64,000 bases of DNA from Pseudoalteromonas sp. SMS1 (GCF_021530565.1 NZ_JAKGBI010000007.1:1-64000), one strand, 5' to 3'. Positions 53,759-63,073 are shown, counted from the first letter of the stretch. Program-made: numbers and translations. The notes: generated from the letters alone by a model not told the origin.

Positions 53759-54967
53759 ATGAAGTTATCGAAGTCATCTGTTTTATTTATCACCGCATTA
53801 GCAGCAAGCCAATCTGTATTGGCTGACGACAATCTAATTAGCAATGGTTCTTTCGAACAATCGGGCAATATCACAGGGACTTGGAAACTTTTTAATGATC
53901 TACCAGGCTGGCAAAGAAGCGGTGCACGTTTTGAAATTCAAACTGACCGTTTGGGTCTAATCCAGCCACAAGCAGGCAGTCAGTACCTAGAGTTAGACTC
54001 AACCAGCAACTACAGTGCATTTCAAACCATTGCCACTGAAGCAGGTAAAAGATACACAATTAGCTTTTACTACTCACCACGCGTAGCAAATAACGCTCAG
54101 ACAAACCAAGCAACGGTAAGCTGGGATGGGCAAGTTGTTGCAAACTTAAATGGCACTGCTCGTGGTTGGCAACATATTACCGTCACTGTGACCGCAAATG
54201 CTGCACAAAGTACACTCACTTTTAGCGGAAGCGGCACATCAGATTCATATGGCGCATTGATTGATAACGTGTCAGTGACTGCTGATTGTGTAACTGGTTT
54301 ATTTGGTATCAATAACTTTGGCGATGCGGGCAATGGTTACATATTCAACTTCGACGTTCAAAACGGTACATACAGCAAAGTAGCGGGTGTCTCACACACC
54401 GCATCAAACATTGCTTCAAAAGATGGCGTGTTGTATTTCATGGAACAAAATGACAAGTCAACTAAAGCGTCTACGCTGTGGTCTCTTGATTTGGATGGTA
54501 ATGTAGAATCAGCAGTTGCCAATGCCACGTCTTGGCCTATCTATCGCTCAGCAATCAGTGATGATGGCTTATCACTTCGTGCGACGAGCAAGACTTACAT
54601 GTATGACTACGACTTAGCGACGGGTGCAAAAACAGTATTAGGTAAGTTAAAGTACGCTGGCGATGATTTTAGTCACGGCGACATCGCTTACTCAGCCGAT
54701 AACAATGTACTTTACGTACTAACAGGCAAAGCACTTTATACTTTAGATACTGCAGATATGACACTGACTGAAATTGGTAAGCATGGTGTAAATTGGGCGT
54801 CAGGTTTGGCGATATCAGATGACGGTACATTGTATGTATCAGGTCGCCAAAGTGGTCAAAATGCTAAAATTTACACATTAAACCCGAATACTGGGGTTGC
54901 GACCTATGTCATGGACGGCCCTGAGCACATCAACGATTTAACCTTTGTCGACAATTATTGTCGTTAA
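53759..54967 (+). CDS. Secreted DUF642-type protein with repeat domain
   Basis: 402 residues. A signal peptide ends near VLAD (residue ~22). A DUF642/galactose-binding-like domain (about 24-175) starts with NLISNGSFE, followed by five or six beta-rich repeats (about 185-400; for example LYFMEQN, LYVLTGKALYTLD, LYVSGRQ) resembling a beta-propeller. It probably binds carbohydrate or surface material outside the cell. No PEP-CTERM or anchor motif ends the protein. It has its own ribosome site (GGGAG) and terminator, so it is separate from the upstream operon. Confidence 0.65.
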   Translation: MKLSKSSVLFITALAASQSVLADDNLISNGSFEQSGNITGTWKLFNDLPGWQRSGARFEIQTDRLGLIQPQAGSQYLELDSTSNYSAFQTIATEAGKRYTISFYYSPRVANNAQTNQATVSWDGQVVANLNGTARGWQHITVTVTANAAQSTLTFSGSGTSDSYGALIDNVSVTADCVTGLFGINNFGDAGNGYIFNFDVQNGTYSKVAGVSHTASNIASKDGVLYFMEQNDKSTKASTLWSLDLDGNVESAVANATSWPIYRSAISDDGLSLRATSKTYMYDYDLATGAKTVLGKLKYAGDDFSHGDIAYSADNNVLYVLTGKALYTLDTADMTLTEIGKHGVNWASGLAISDDGTLYVSGRQSGQNAKIYTLNPNTGVATYVMDGPEHINDLTFVDNYCR

Positions 54968-54984
54968 TCACAACTTGTTGAAAC

Positions 54985-55013
54985 AAAAAAGCCAGCGTTG
55001 AGCTGGCTTTTTT
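54985..55013 (+). terminator. Intrinsic terminator
   Basis: AAAAAAGCCAGC, 5-nt loop, GCTGGCTTTTTT, 18 nt after the DUF642-type gene. The A run also allows use in the other direction. Confidence 0.88.
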
Positions 55014-55242
55014 ATATCTAAATGCGTCTAATCCTAGCTGGTAAGGCTTCCCCAAAGTCTGTCCGCTGGGTATACTGACTCGCTTTTCATGCATAGTTAG
55101 TCAACATTTACTTTGCATGTAAGCAATTTGGGAACTGGCCACCCGTTCAAAGCGTGCGCTAATTTGGCTTCATAAAGCTGTATTAACTCACCAATAATAT
55201 TAAGGCCACAAAACACATTATGATTAAGTTTAGGAAGAAAAC

Positions 55243-56679
55243 ATGAATTCATTACCTAATCGAGGCGAGATCCTAGGTCACCCTAAAGGCCTATTCTTGC
55301 TTTTCGGCACGGAAATGTGGGAGCGATTTGGCTACTACGGTATGCGTGCAATCTTAGTACTTTATCTAGTAGCGCAAGTACAAAATGGCGGTTTTGGTTG
55401 GACTAATGCAGACGCATTAAGCCTATATGGTACATTTACAATGGCTGTATACCTAACCCCTTTGTTCGGTGGTTGGCTAGCAGATAACGTACTCGGACAA
55501 CGCAAGGCCATCATCATTGGTGGTATCTTGATGGCCGCTGGTCACTTTATTATGGGTATTCCTCATAGCATTGTTGCGGGTCAAGAAGAAAACGTTTTTT
55601 ATATTGGCTTAACACTACTATGTATTGGTAACGGTTTATTCAAACCAAATATTTCTACGATGGTTGGTGATCTATATGAAGAAGGTGATAAACGCCGTGA
55701 CGGTGCATTTACTATCTTCTACATGGGTATCAACATGGGTGGCGCCCTAGGTCCACTCGTGGCAGGTTATGTCGCAGCGGTTATTAACTGGCAGGCTGGT
55801 TTTATTGCCGCGGGTATCGGTATGGTGATTTCAGTTGTGATGCAGATGCTACTAAGTCAAAAATACTTAGGTGACATAGGCGTTGTACCATCAGCGAAGC
55901 TCTCACAACAGCAATCGGCGTCAGGCACTAAAGAGCCGTTGACCAAGGTAGAAAAAGATCGAATCCGCGTCATTTTCACTATGTCTGTATTCAGTATCAT
56001 CTTCTGGATGGGATTTGAACAAGCGGGCGGCTTAATGAACCTGTTTGCCAATGACTATACTAATCGTATGTTAATGGGCTTTGAAATCCCTGCTTCTTGG
56101 TTCCAATCTTTGAACTCCATTTTCATTATTATGTTTGCACCAATCGTCGCGTTGATTTGGCTTAAGCTAGATAAAAAAGAGCCTAACTCGCCAGTAAAAT
56201 TTGCCATCGGTCTTGTATTTTTAGCACTTGGCTTCCTGACAATGATGTTAGCACTGATGACAGAAAGCGCAGAACCTGGACAAACATTACAAATTAGCAT
56301 GATGTGGTTAGTGCTATTTTACCTTTTCCACACGCTTGGTGAACTATGCTTATCTCCAATTGGCCTTTCTATGGTAAGTAAATTAGCTCCGCTACGTCTT
56401 GCTTCTCTGCTTATGGGTATCTGGTTCCTGTGTACTGCTGTTGCCAATAAGATCGCAGGCTTTGTCGGCTCGTTCTTAGGCGAAGGTCAAGAAGCAATGA
56501 ACAATGCGATGGGCATCTTCATCGGTTTAGGTGCGACCGCATTACTATCTGCGCTTGCAATGTACTTACTAAGCAATAAGCTTGTTGACTGGATGCATGG
56601 TGCAGAAGGCGACAACGAGCCTCACACACAAGAGCACTACCTTGAAAAAGAGCTTGAAGTGAGCGGTGAAAGACAATAA
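55243..56679 (+). CDS. POT family proton-dependent oligopeptide transporter
   Basis: 478 residues, 12-14 TMs. The family motif EMWERFGYYG (23-32; ExxERFxYY) couples proton and peptide binding, and FYMGINMGGALGPLVAGYV at about 165-183 is the second POT signature. It imports di- and tripeptides using the proton gradient. The ribosome site AGGAAG is good. The upstream gap (55014-55242) holds no other gene; no regulator site was recognised. Peptide import would feed tyrosine to the degradation genes downstream, but separate transcription is indicated by the terminator. Confidence 0.92.
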   Translation: MNSLPNRGEILGHPKGLFLLFGTEMWERFGYYGMRAILVLYLVAQVQNGGFGWTNADALSLYGTFTMAVYLTPLFGGWLADNVLGQRKAIIIGGILMAAGHFIMGIPHSIVAGQEENVFYIGLTLLCIGNGLFKPNISTMVGDLYEEGDKRRDGAFTIFYMGINMGGALGPLVAGYVAAVINWQAGFIAAGIGMVISVVMQMLLSQKYLGDIGVVPSAKLSQQQSASGTKEPLTKVEKDRIRVIFTMSVFSIIFWMGFEQAGGLMNLFANDYTNRMLMGFEIPASWFQSLNSIFIIMFAPIVALIWLKLDKKEPNSPVKFAIGLVFLALGFLTMMLALMTESAEPGQTLQISMMWLVLFYLFHTLGELCLSPIGLSMVSKLAPLRLASLLMGIWFLCTAVANKIAGFVGSFLGEGQEAMNNAMGIFIGLGATALLSALAMYLLSNKLVDWMHGAEGDNEPHTQEHYLEKELEVSGERQ

Positions 56680-56696
56680 ACCGCCAATAGAATTTA

Positions 56697-56728
56697 TAAA
56701 AAGCCGCGCCAAATAGCGCGGTTTTTTT
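56697..56728 (+). terminator. Intrinsic terminator after POT transporter
   Basis: AAAAAGCCGCGC, loop, GCGCGGTTTTTTT, about 20 nt past the stop codon. Confidence 0.88.
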
Positions 56729-56745
56729 ATATCTGAACAAATAAA

Positions 56746-56763
56746 TGTATAGATAATTTTACA
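56746..56763. promoter_or_regulatory. TyrR-box-like site upstream of hppD
   Basis: TGTATA-GATAAT-TTTACA matches TGTAAA-N6-TTTACA at 11 of 12 positions, including the essential G and C of each half-site. It lies about 345 nt upstream of hppD. Confidence 0.6.
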
Positions 56764-56972
56764 CCTAATCGGATTTTCCGTGTAACTGAGCTATGATTAT
56801 CTCCAAACATGCGTCTTACTAAAAATCAATAAAAAACCACACAATACAAATAAATTCAGATAGTTAAAATTATAAAACCCAAAACAGAGGCCGTTTTTTA
56901 TGCCATTTTTTAGTTTAATAACACATTTTCAATCTAAAAAAATTGTCTGTTTTCATTTTGTGTCTAAACGCC

Positions 56973-56996
56973 TGTAAACGTGCAGCCAAATTTACA
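56973..56996. promoter_or_regulatory. TGTAAA-N12-TTTACA dyad upstream of hppD
   Basis: Two perfect TyrR half-sites at twice the usual spacing, about 110 nt before hppD. It may be overlapping weak boxes (9/12 in the better register) or a site for another factor. Confidence 0.35.
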
Positions 56997-57108
56997 AAAC
57001 GTATCACAGGCAATTGCACCTAAAACCTTCCCCTTTAGGTAAATTTGATTAATCATCCACTGCATAAATTACAACAAGCAATCCAGTGCTTAATGCAGGA
57101 GAATGACA

Positions 57109-58155
57109 ATGAGTGAAGTAAATAATCCTCTTGGCCTTGTAGGTATCGAATTTACTGAATACGCAACCCCAGACGCAGATTACATGGACACAATCTTTGC
57201 CGAGTTTGGTTTTTCTAAACTTAAAAAGTTTAAAGGTAAAGACATCGTTCATTACAACCAGAACGATATCCATTTCTTACTAAACAATGAGCGCGACGGT
57301 TTCTCTGCGGAGTTTGCAAAGTCACATGGCCCAGCGATTTGCTCAATGGGTTGGCGTGTAGAAGATGCTGCAAAAGCATTTGAAGTCGCTGTAGAGCGTG
57401 GTGCAAAACCTGCAACTGATTCTGCAAACAAAGACCTACCTTACCCAGCAATTTACGGTATTGGTGACAGCCTAATTTACTTCATCGATGTTTTCGGTGA
57501 TAAAGGCTCTATCTTCGAAAATGATTTTGAAGATTTAGCTGAGCAAAATATTGTTGAAGACAAAGGCTTCCTTCGTATTGACCACCTAACAAACAATGTT
57601 TACAAAGGGACAATGGAAACATGGGCTAACTTCTACAAAGGCGTATTTGGTTTTGAAGAAGTGCGTTACTTCGACATTAAAGGTCAGAAAACTGCACTGC
57701 TATCATACGCACTTAAGTCGCCTTGTGGTACTTTCTCGATTCCAATCAACGAAGGTAAAGACGACAACAACAACCAGATCGATGAGTACCTAGATGAGTA
57801 CAATGGTCCGGGCGTACAGCACCTTGCGTTTTTAACTGACGACCTTGTGGGTTCTCTAGATAAACTAGACAAAACAAACATCGCAACGTTAGATATTGTT
57901 GACCATTACTACGACACTATTTTCGACCGTGTTCCTTGGGTTGCAGAAGATAAGCAAAAGATCAAAGAGCATCAAATCTTGGTTGATAGCCAAAGCGAAA
58001 ACTGTTATCTACTACAGATTTTCACTAAGAACCTATTCGGTCCTATCTTCATTGAAATGATCCAGCGTGTAGACGATGGTGGCTTCGGTGAAGGTAACTT
58101 CCAGGCTCTATTTGAGTCAATTGAACGTGACCAAGAGCGTCGTGGTGTGATTTAA
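57109..58155 (+). CDS. hppD: 4-hydroxyphenylpyruvate dioxygenase
   Basis: 348 residues from the second ATG, 7 nt after AGGAG; the first ATG is only 1 nt from it. Two-domain vicinal-oxygen-chelate fold. Iron ligands are His159 (RIDHLTNNV), His238 (GVQHLAFLTDD) and Glu316 (FIEMIQR). It converts 4-hydroxyphenylpyruvate to homogentisate, the second step of tyrosine breakdown. It is followed by its own terminator and then fahA. A TyrR-type site upstream suggests control by aromatic amino acids. Confidence 0.96.
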   Translation: MSEVNNPLGLVGIEFTEYATPDADYMDTIFAEFGFSKLKKFKGKDIVHYNQNDIHFLLNNERDGFSAEFAKSHGPAICSMGWRVEDAAKAFEVAVERGAKPATDSANKDLPYPAIYGIGDSLIYFIDVFGDKGSIFENDFEDLAEQNIVEDKGFLRIDHLTNNVYKGTMETWANFYKGVFGFEEVRYFDIKGQKTALLSYALKSPCGTFSIPINEGKDDNNNQIDEYLDEYNGPGVQHLAFLTDDLVGSLDKLDKTNIATLDIVDHYYDTIFDRVPWVAEDKQKIKEHQILVDSQSENCYLLQIFTKNLFGPIFIEMIQRVDDGGFGEGNFQALFESIERDQERRGVI

Positions 58156-58179
58156 TCACTTACCAGTAAAGACGAACTA

Positions 58180-58206
58180 AAAAGCAGCTTTTCTAAGCTG
58201 CTTTTG
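58180..58206 (+). terminator. Intrinsic terminator after hppD
   Basis: AAAAGCAGCTT, TTCT loop, AAGCTGCTTTT. It partly separates hppD from fahA, which starts 83 nt later. Confidence 0.85.
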
Positions 58207-58288
58207 CTATTTAAACTTGGCCATATTCTGGCGAAAGCACAAATAAAAATGCATAGTCATATGCAGTTTGTATAAAAAAGGAAAGACC

Positions 58289-59602
58289 ATGTCTTTTATC
58301 AATGAAACACACGATATAAATTTAAAAAGCTGGGTAGTAAGTGCAAACCAAGCAGGTACTGATTTCCCTATCCAAAACTTACCTTTCGCATCTTTTCGCC
58401 GTAAAGGTAGCAACGAAGAGTTCCGTGGCGGTGTTGCAATTGGTGATCAAGTACTAGATCTTGGCGCAGTTGCTACAGCAAACATTTTCGACGGCGTTGC
58501 TCAAGAAGCTGCTGAAGCAGCCAATGCACAAGCACTTAATGAATTTATGGGCCTTGGTAAAGCACATTGGTCAGGTCTACGTCTAGCACTATCTCGTGCA
58601 CTGCGCGAAGGTTCTGAGCACCAGGGTACGCTTGAAAGTGCACTCGTTGCGCAAGACGATGTTGAATATGCATTACCATGTCACATCGGCGACTATACAG
58701 ATTTCTATACTTCAATCTATCACGCAACAGCCGTTGGTAGCTTATTCCGTCCGGATAACCCACTTCTACCGAACTACAAGTGGGTACCAATTGGTTACCA
58801 CGGCCGTGCTTCATCTATCGATGTCTCTGGTCAAACGTTCCCTCGTCCAAAAGGCCAAACTAAAGCACCTGATGCAGAAGCACCGTCATTTGGCCCTTGT
58901 AAGCGACTTGACTATGAGTTAGAGCTTGGTATCTACCTTGGTAAGGGCAATGAACTAGGCGATGCTATCGGTATTGAAGAGGCAGAAGATCACGTATTTG
59001 GTTTTTGTTTATTCAATGACTGGTCAGCGCGTGACTTGCAAGCTTGGGAATACCAACCATTAGGTCCATTCCTAGCTAAAAACTTTGCATCAACAGTCTC
59101 TCCTTGGATAGTGACGACAGAAGCATTAGCACCATACCGTACAGCGTGGCACCGTGACGAAAACGACCCGCAACCTATGAGCTACCTAGAGTCTGCACAT
59201 AACCGTGAAGCCGGTGCATTTGACATTCAAATGGATGTACTTATCGAGACGGATAAAATGCGCAGCGAAAATGTGGCACCGAGCAAGGTATCGGAGTCTA
59301 GCTTCAAACATAGCTACTGGACAGTTGCACAAATGGTTACACACCACACTGTAAATGGCTGTAACTTCCTACCAGGTGACATGTTAGGCTCTGGTACACA
59401 GTCAGGTCCTGAGCATGAAGAAGCCGGTTCACTTCTTGAACTTTCTCGCGGTGGTAAAGAGTCAATCACATTAAACAATGGTGAGTCTCGTAAGTTCCTT
59501 GAAGATGGTGACAAGGTTATCATGCGTGGCTGGTGCGAAGCCGACGGCTTCAACCGCATTGGCTTCGGCTCTGTAGAAGGCACCGTACTGCCTGCAAAAT
59601 AA
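58289..59602 (+). CDS. fahA: Fumarylacetoacetase
   Basis: 437 residues, close to the family length (~420-435). N-terminal FAH domain, then the catalytic domain with YTDFYTSIYHATAVG (metal Asp), YELELGIYLGKGN (Glu pair) and FNDWSARDLQAWEYQPLG. It splits fumarylacetoacetate into fumarate and acetoacetate, the last step of tyrosine breakdown. The start MSFINETH is preceded by AGGAAAG; an ATG seven codons earlier is less likely. Homogentisate dioxygenase and maleylacetoacetate isomerase, needed between HppD and FahA, are not in this window. Confidence 0.95.
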   Translation: MSFINETHDINLKSWVVSANQAGTDFPIQNLPFASFRRKGSNEEFRGGVAIGDQVLDLGAVATANIFDGVAQEAAEAANAQALNEFMGLGKAHWSGLRLALSRALREGSEHQGTLESALVAQDDVEYALPCHIGDYTDFYTSIYHATAVGSLFRPDNPLLPNYKWVPIGYHGRASSIDVSGQTFPRPKGQTKAPDAEAPSFGPCKRLDYELELGIYLGKGNELGDAIGIEEAEDHVFGFCLFNDWSARDLQAWEYQPLGPFLAKNFASTVSPWIVTTEALAPYRTAWHRDENDPQPMSYLESAHNREAGAFDIQMDVLIETDKMRSENVAPSKVSESSFKHSYWTVAQMVTHHTVNGCNFLPGDMLGSGTQSGPEHEEAGSLLELSRGGKESITLNNGESRKFLEDGDKVIMRGWCEADGFNRIGFGSVEGTVLPAK

Positions 59603-59628
59603 TCGAAGAATATAATTCTATTTAAATC

Positions 59629-59657
59629 AAAGGCGTGCATAAACACGCCTTTTTTTT
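59629..59657 (+). terminator. Intrinsic terminator after fahA
   Basis: AAAGGCGTG, 6-nt loop, CACGCCTTT and a T run, 27 nt after the stop. Confidence 0.88.
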
Positions 59658-59724
59658 GTATTTTTATACTGGATTTTTGTATAAAAATTGTTAGAGTTAG
59701 GCGTTATCTAAATTTTTGAGTGTT

Positions 59725-60825
59725 ATGTTAAGCGTTATCAAAAACCTAATAGGTCAGCTATTTCAACCTAAACAACTAATGTTGCGTCAGAACGGCAGAG
59801 TGTCATTGTTGACGGTGCCAACTTGGCTACAAATCACTTTAACATTGAGTGTTTTTGCAACTTTGGTTTGGCTTGGTTTCGCAACCGCTCAATATTTCAA
59901 ACAAAAAAATGGACTATCCCAATTAAACGATTCAGTTGTCCTAAAAGAACAAGCATGGCAGTCTCAAAAAGCCGCCCTAGAAGCTAAACTGGCGCAACAG
60001 AATACCCGTATTGCACAGCTGGACGCGCAGCATTCTGTTTTAAATGAGCTGATGGCTTCACTGCCCAGTACAATAACAGAAGACGTTGAAGCTCACCTCA
60101 ATACACCGGTAGAACAAACCGACTCAACACAGCCCGCTGCTCAGGAACATGAGCATGGTGATGACTTTGAGCAACATGCCATTGAGCTAGACGGTGCGCA
60201 GTCCAAACTGCTGAATCAGCTACATGGACTCATCTCTAGACGAAATCAAGTATTAATCACCAGTATGCAAGAGGCAGGGATCCAAGCGCAAACGTCAACA
60301 CAAGCGCAAGGTGGTCCTTATCATCAAGTTCAAAGTGGTTTACTCCCGAATGCGTATATACAAGCAATTGATAGCTCAGTGAAGTTAAACCAGTTAGAAA
60401 ATTTAGTTCAGACACTACCCAAAAGCATGCCAGTAAAAGAAGATAAGTATTATATCTCAAGTACTTTTGGTTACAGAAAAGACCCAATAACGGGGAGACG
60501 CGCCTATCACAAAGGGGTCGATCTCGCTGGTTGGCATAAAACTCAGATAATCGCCCCCGCTGATGGAACAGTCACTCGAGCCGGTAAAAATGGTGGCTAC
60601 GGCAAGTTTATAGAAATACAACATGCCAATGGCGTTATGACCCGTTACGGCCATTTACATACTATAAAAGTCAAAAAAGGGCAGCTGATTAAGCAGTCTG
60701 ATGTTATAGCTTTAATGGGCAGCACAGGAAGAAGTACTAGTACACACTTGCACTATGAGGTATTACAGGATAAAAAGCATATTAACCCTGTTAAACTTGC
60801 AAGAGTACTGGAACGTGTTCAATAA
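59725..60825 (+). CDS. M23 family metallopeptidase (LytM/lysostaphin-type)
   Basis: 366 residues from the ATG; a TTG three codons upstream is less likely. A TM at about 30-50, a coiled-coil region (about 60-180), a linker and an M23 domain with both zinc motifs: HKGVDLAG (His262, Asp266) and HLHYE (His341, His343). The enzyme domain is intact, so it should be an active periplasmic peptidoglycan endopeptidase. The bactofilin gene starts inside its last codons, and such M23-bactofilin pairs shape the cell wall in other proteobacteria. Confidence 0.9.
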   Translation: MLSVIKNLIGQLFQPKQLMLRQNGRVSLLTVPTWLQITLTLSVFATLVWLGFATAQYFKQKNGLSQLNDSVVLKEQAWQSQKAALEAKLAQQNTRIAQLDAQHSVLNELMASLPSTITEDVEAHLNTPVEQTDSTQPAAQEHEHGDDFEQHAIELDGAQSKLLNQLHGLISRRNQVLITSMQEAGIQAQTSTQAQGGPYHQVQSGLLPNAYIQAIDSSVKLNQLENLVQTLPKSMPVKEDKYYISSTFGYRKDPITGRRAYHKGVDLAGWHKTQIIAPADGTVTRAGKNGGYGKFIEIQHANGVMTRYGHLHTIKVKKGQLIKQSDVIALMGSTGRSTSTHLHYEVLQDKKHINPVKLARVLERVQ

Positions 60826-61201
60826 ACTTAAAAATAATAAATCTTCTACGTTATACGTGGCAATGATCTCTCCCAACACCCAAGTCATTGGTGATGTCAA
60901 ATGCGATGGTGAAATCCAAGTTGATGGTACGATTACCGGTAACTTGGAAGTTGAGCACTTGGTCATTGGCGAGCACGGCACCATTGAAGGGAATATTAAA
61001 GCAACGCAAGTCGAGGTAAAAGGTACGGTTAATGGTTGTATTACAGCTCAACAGGTTCGCTTAGAGCCCTCTGCAAAAGTACATGGTGATATTATCCACG
61101 ATACGCTCAGTATAGAAGCTGGCGCACACATAGAAGGCCAGCTTAAACATAATACCGACCTCTCGAACGTCACCTCCATTGAGCAGCAAGAGCACGCTTA
61201 G
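60815..61201 (+). CDS. Bactofilin (CcmA family)
   Basis: 128 residues from a GTG at 60815, chosen because it gives an N-terminus FNKLKNNK like typical bactofilins and overlaps the M23 gene by 11 nt. The core (about 20-110) has the bactofilin six-residue beta-helix repeat: IGDVKCDGEIQVDGTI, GNLEVEHLVIGEHGTIEG and so on. The cysteines are few. It forms cytoskeletal polymers that position cell-wall enzymes; the partner is most likely the upstream M23 peptidase. Its stop overlaps the end of the opposing DUF4442 gene by 4 nt. Confidence 0.88.
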   Translation: MFNKLKNNKSSTLYVAMISPNTQVIGDVKCDGEIQVDGTITGNLEVEHLVIGEHGTIEGNIKATQVEVKGTVNGCITAQQVRLEPSAKVHGDIIHDTLSIEAGAHIEGQLKHNTDLSNVTSIEQQEHA

Positions 61202-61665
61202 CTTTTTTCAGTAATGTACATGGTGATGTCGGCGTGAAACACTTTTACGCCGTCATTATTGAATACCTCTACGGGTACAATCAAATCTTCTTTGTCTTGC
61301 CATTCGCGAGGCATTGGGATGGTTGCGTGTGCCTTTAAGTCTGAATCCGCTTTTTTAAGATACTGCACTGTCATTCCCTTAGGTATCCACCGATGTGTAT
61401 GATTTGGCACCGTCGCATCTGTCACAACGCCAGCACATAGCTCAGCAAGATTGCATTGTGCAATTGCATGGACGGTACCGATATGATTGTGAACTGCACG
61501 GCGATTTGGCATTTCTGCACAAATACGACCGCAGCTTAAGTGCGTCACCTTTGGCTTTATGGTGGCAAAATAGGGCGCTCTTTTACATATTGCTTTACTG
61601 AATAACCAGTTACCAAAAGGGAGCCACTTAAATTTTTTATATGCTTTTAATAGTGAGCTAGCCAT
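61198..61665 (-). CDS. DUF4442/hotdog-fold thioesterase-like protein
   Basis: 155 residues with a DUF4442-type hotdog pattern: NRRAVHNHIGTVHAIAQCN (about 53-71), then LAELCAG, and WIPKGMTVQYLKKADSDLK (about 92-110). It is likely to hydrolyse acyl-CoA or a related thioester; the substrate is unknown. It converges with the bactofilin gene and overlaps it by 4 nt. Confidence 0.72.
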   Translation of the reverse strand: MASSLLKAYKKFKWLPFGNWLFSKAICKRAPYFATIKPKVTHLSCGRICAEMPNRRAVHNHIGTVHAIAQCNLAELCAGVVTDATVPNHTHRWIPKGMTVQYLKKADSDLKAHATIPMPREWQDKEDLIVPVEVFNNDGVKVFHADITMYITEKS

Positions 61666-61894
61666 ACGCTATCCTGAGTAGTGTTTTAGAACAACCTAAC
61701 ACATCAGACCAGTTAAAACTAGCGTCTATAGGTATGTTTGGCCCGCATGATTAACGCCTTTCGACTCTGTCACGTTCTTAGTGGCAATATCATTTCGATA
61801 ATTTCTAACAATAAATAAATTATTTTCTGATTTCGGCGTTTTGTCCTGTCTTTTTATTGGATGCGCAATACAATAGCGTCGAAAAGGAGACACC

Positions 61895-63073
61895 ATGCAA
61901 CACCGTACCAGCAAATCATTAATTTTTATCCTCGCCTTGCTCGTCATTTTTTGTCCGCTAGGCATCGATCTTTACCTTCCTGCGTTCGTTGATATGCAAA
62001 GCGCGTTGTCTGTCAGTGAAGCAAAAATACAACAAACGGTCAGTGTTTACATGCTTGCCGTTGGCATAGGCCAACTTATCGCAGGACCACTGGCGGACAA
62101 ATATGGCCGAAAACCAGTTGCGCTTGTGGGCATTGCACTATTCATCATTGGTGCTGTCGTCGCATCATTCGCGCAATCTTGGGAGTGGGTTATGATAGCC
62201 CGAGTACTTCAAGGCCTCGGCGCGTGTGCGACATTTGTCAGCGCATTTGCCATTGTAAGAGACAGCTTTGGCCACAAAGGCAGTGGCCAAATGATCACGT
62301 ATTTAAATGGTATTGTGTGTTTTATACCCGCACTAGCCCCGATTTTGGGCGCATGGCTGACCGTCGAATTTGGCTGGCGCAGTAACTTTGTATTTTTGAG
62401 TATATTTGCTGCGCTAGGCTCTGTCATGATCTTTCTACTATTTAAAGAAACCAAACCTGACGATTCAATTTATCAGGGCCACATTTTAGACTTACGCCGC
62501 TTTTTACCTATGCTGAACAGTGCTAAATTTATGTTCAATGCGTCAATTACAATGGTGTGCATGTCTGCCATGTTGGTTTTTGTTGTCGGTGCACCAGGTT
62601 GGATCATGAGTCACTTAGACAGACCCATGTCTGATTTTACTTTATGGTTTGCCATCAATGCATCAATCAGTATTGTATCGAGCTTTATCGCACCGCAATT
62701 TATCAAACGAAACAGCCGACGGGCACTTCAGTTTGGATTGACACTATTCTGTGGTGCTGGTTTCATGACATTCTTACTGCCTCAAACCGAAGTCATCACT
62801 TACATGCTGCCAATGTACATGGCTTCAATAGGGTTTGCATTTACCTTAGGCGCCGCAGCTGGGAACGCACTTGCTGAATTTCCTAAACAAGCGGGTACTG
62901 CATCAGCATTGATAGGGTTAATGCAAATGAGTGGCGCAGGGGTATTAGCCGTGGCGACACAGCCACTTGGCCTCATTGCACCATGGCAGTTAGCACTGCA
63001 CCTCGTCATGGCAACGCCATTTTTAATCTTATTGTTTTCGAGGTATCGCCATTCATTGCACAGCACGGCTTAA
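61895..63073 (+). CDS. Bcr/CflA-type MFS drug/metabolite exporter
   Basis: 392 residues, 12 TMs. The motif after TM2, GPLADKYGRKPV (about 65-76), is the MFS loop signature, and GIDLYLPAF (23-31) near TM1 is typical of the Bcr/CflA group. RVLQGLGACATFVSAFAIVRD at about 108-128 covers the TM4 motif. It exports drugs, sulfonamides or metabolites such as dipeptides. AAGGAGA precedes the ATG. Monocistronic. Confidence 0.88.
   Translation: MQHRTSKSLIFILALLVIFCPLGIDLYLPAFVDMQSALSVSEAKIQQTVSVYMLAVGIGQLIAGPLADKYGRKPVALVGIALFIIGAVVASFAQSWEWVMIARVLQGLGACATFVSAFAIVRDSFGHKGSGQMITYLNGIVCFIPALAPILGAWLTVEFGWRSNFVFLSIFAALGSVMIFLLFKETKPDDSIYQGHILDLRRFLPMLNSAKFMFNASITMVCMSAMLVFVVGAPGWIMSHLDRPMSDFTLWFAINASISIVSSFIAPQFIKRNSRRALQFGLTLFCGAGFMTFLLPQTEVITYMLPMYMASIGFAFTLGAAAGNALAEFPKQAGTASALIGLMQMSGAGVLAVATQPLGLIAPWQLALHLVMATPFLILLFSRYRHSLHSTA

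Larger units (their letters stand above)
56729..57108 (+). promoter_or_regulatory. Long AT-rich leader/promoter region of hppD
   Basis: Non-coding stretch of about 380 nt. It contains the TyrR-box-like site at 56746-56763, a TGTAAA-N12-TTTACA dyad at 56973-56996 and, just before hppD, AGGAG (57097-57101). I cannot fix the promoter because several AT-rich hexamers fit poorly. No small gene was seen. Confidence 0.6.

Noticed and set aside
55014..55242. CATGCA/TGCATG inverted repeat upstream of the POT transporter.
   Set aside because: Only 6-bp arms about 20 nt apart, with no match to a known operator; too weak to call.
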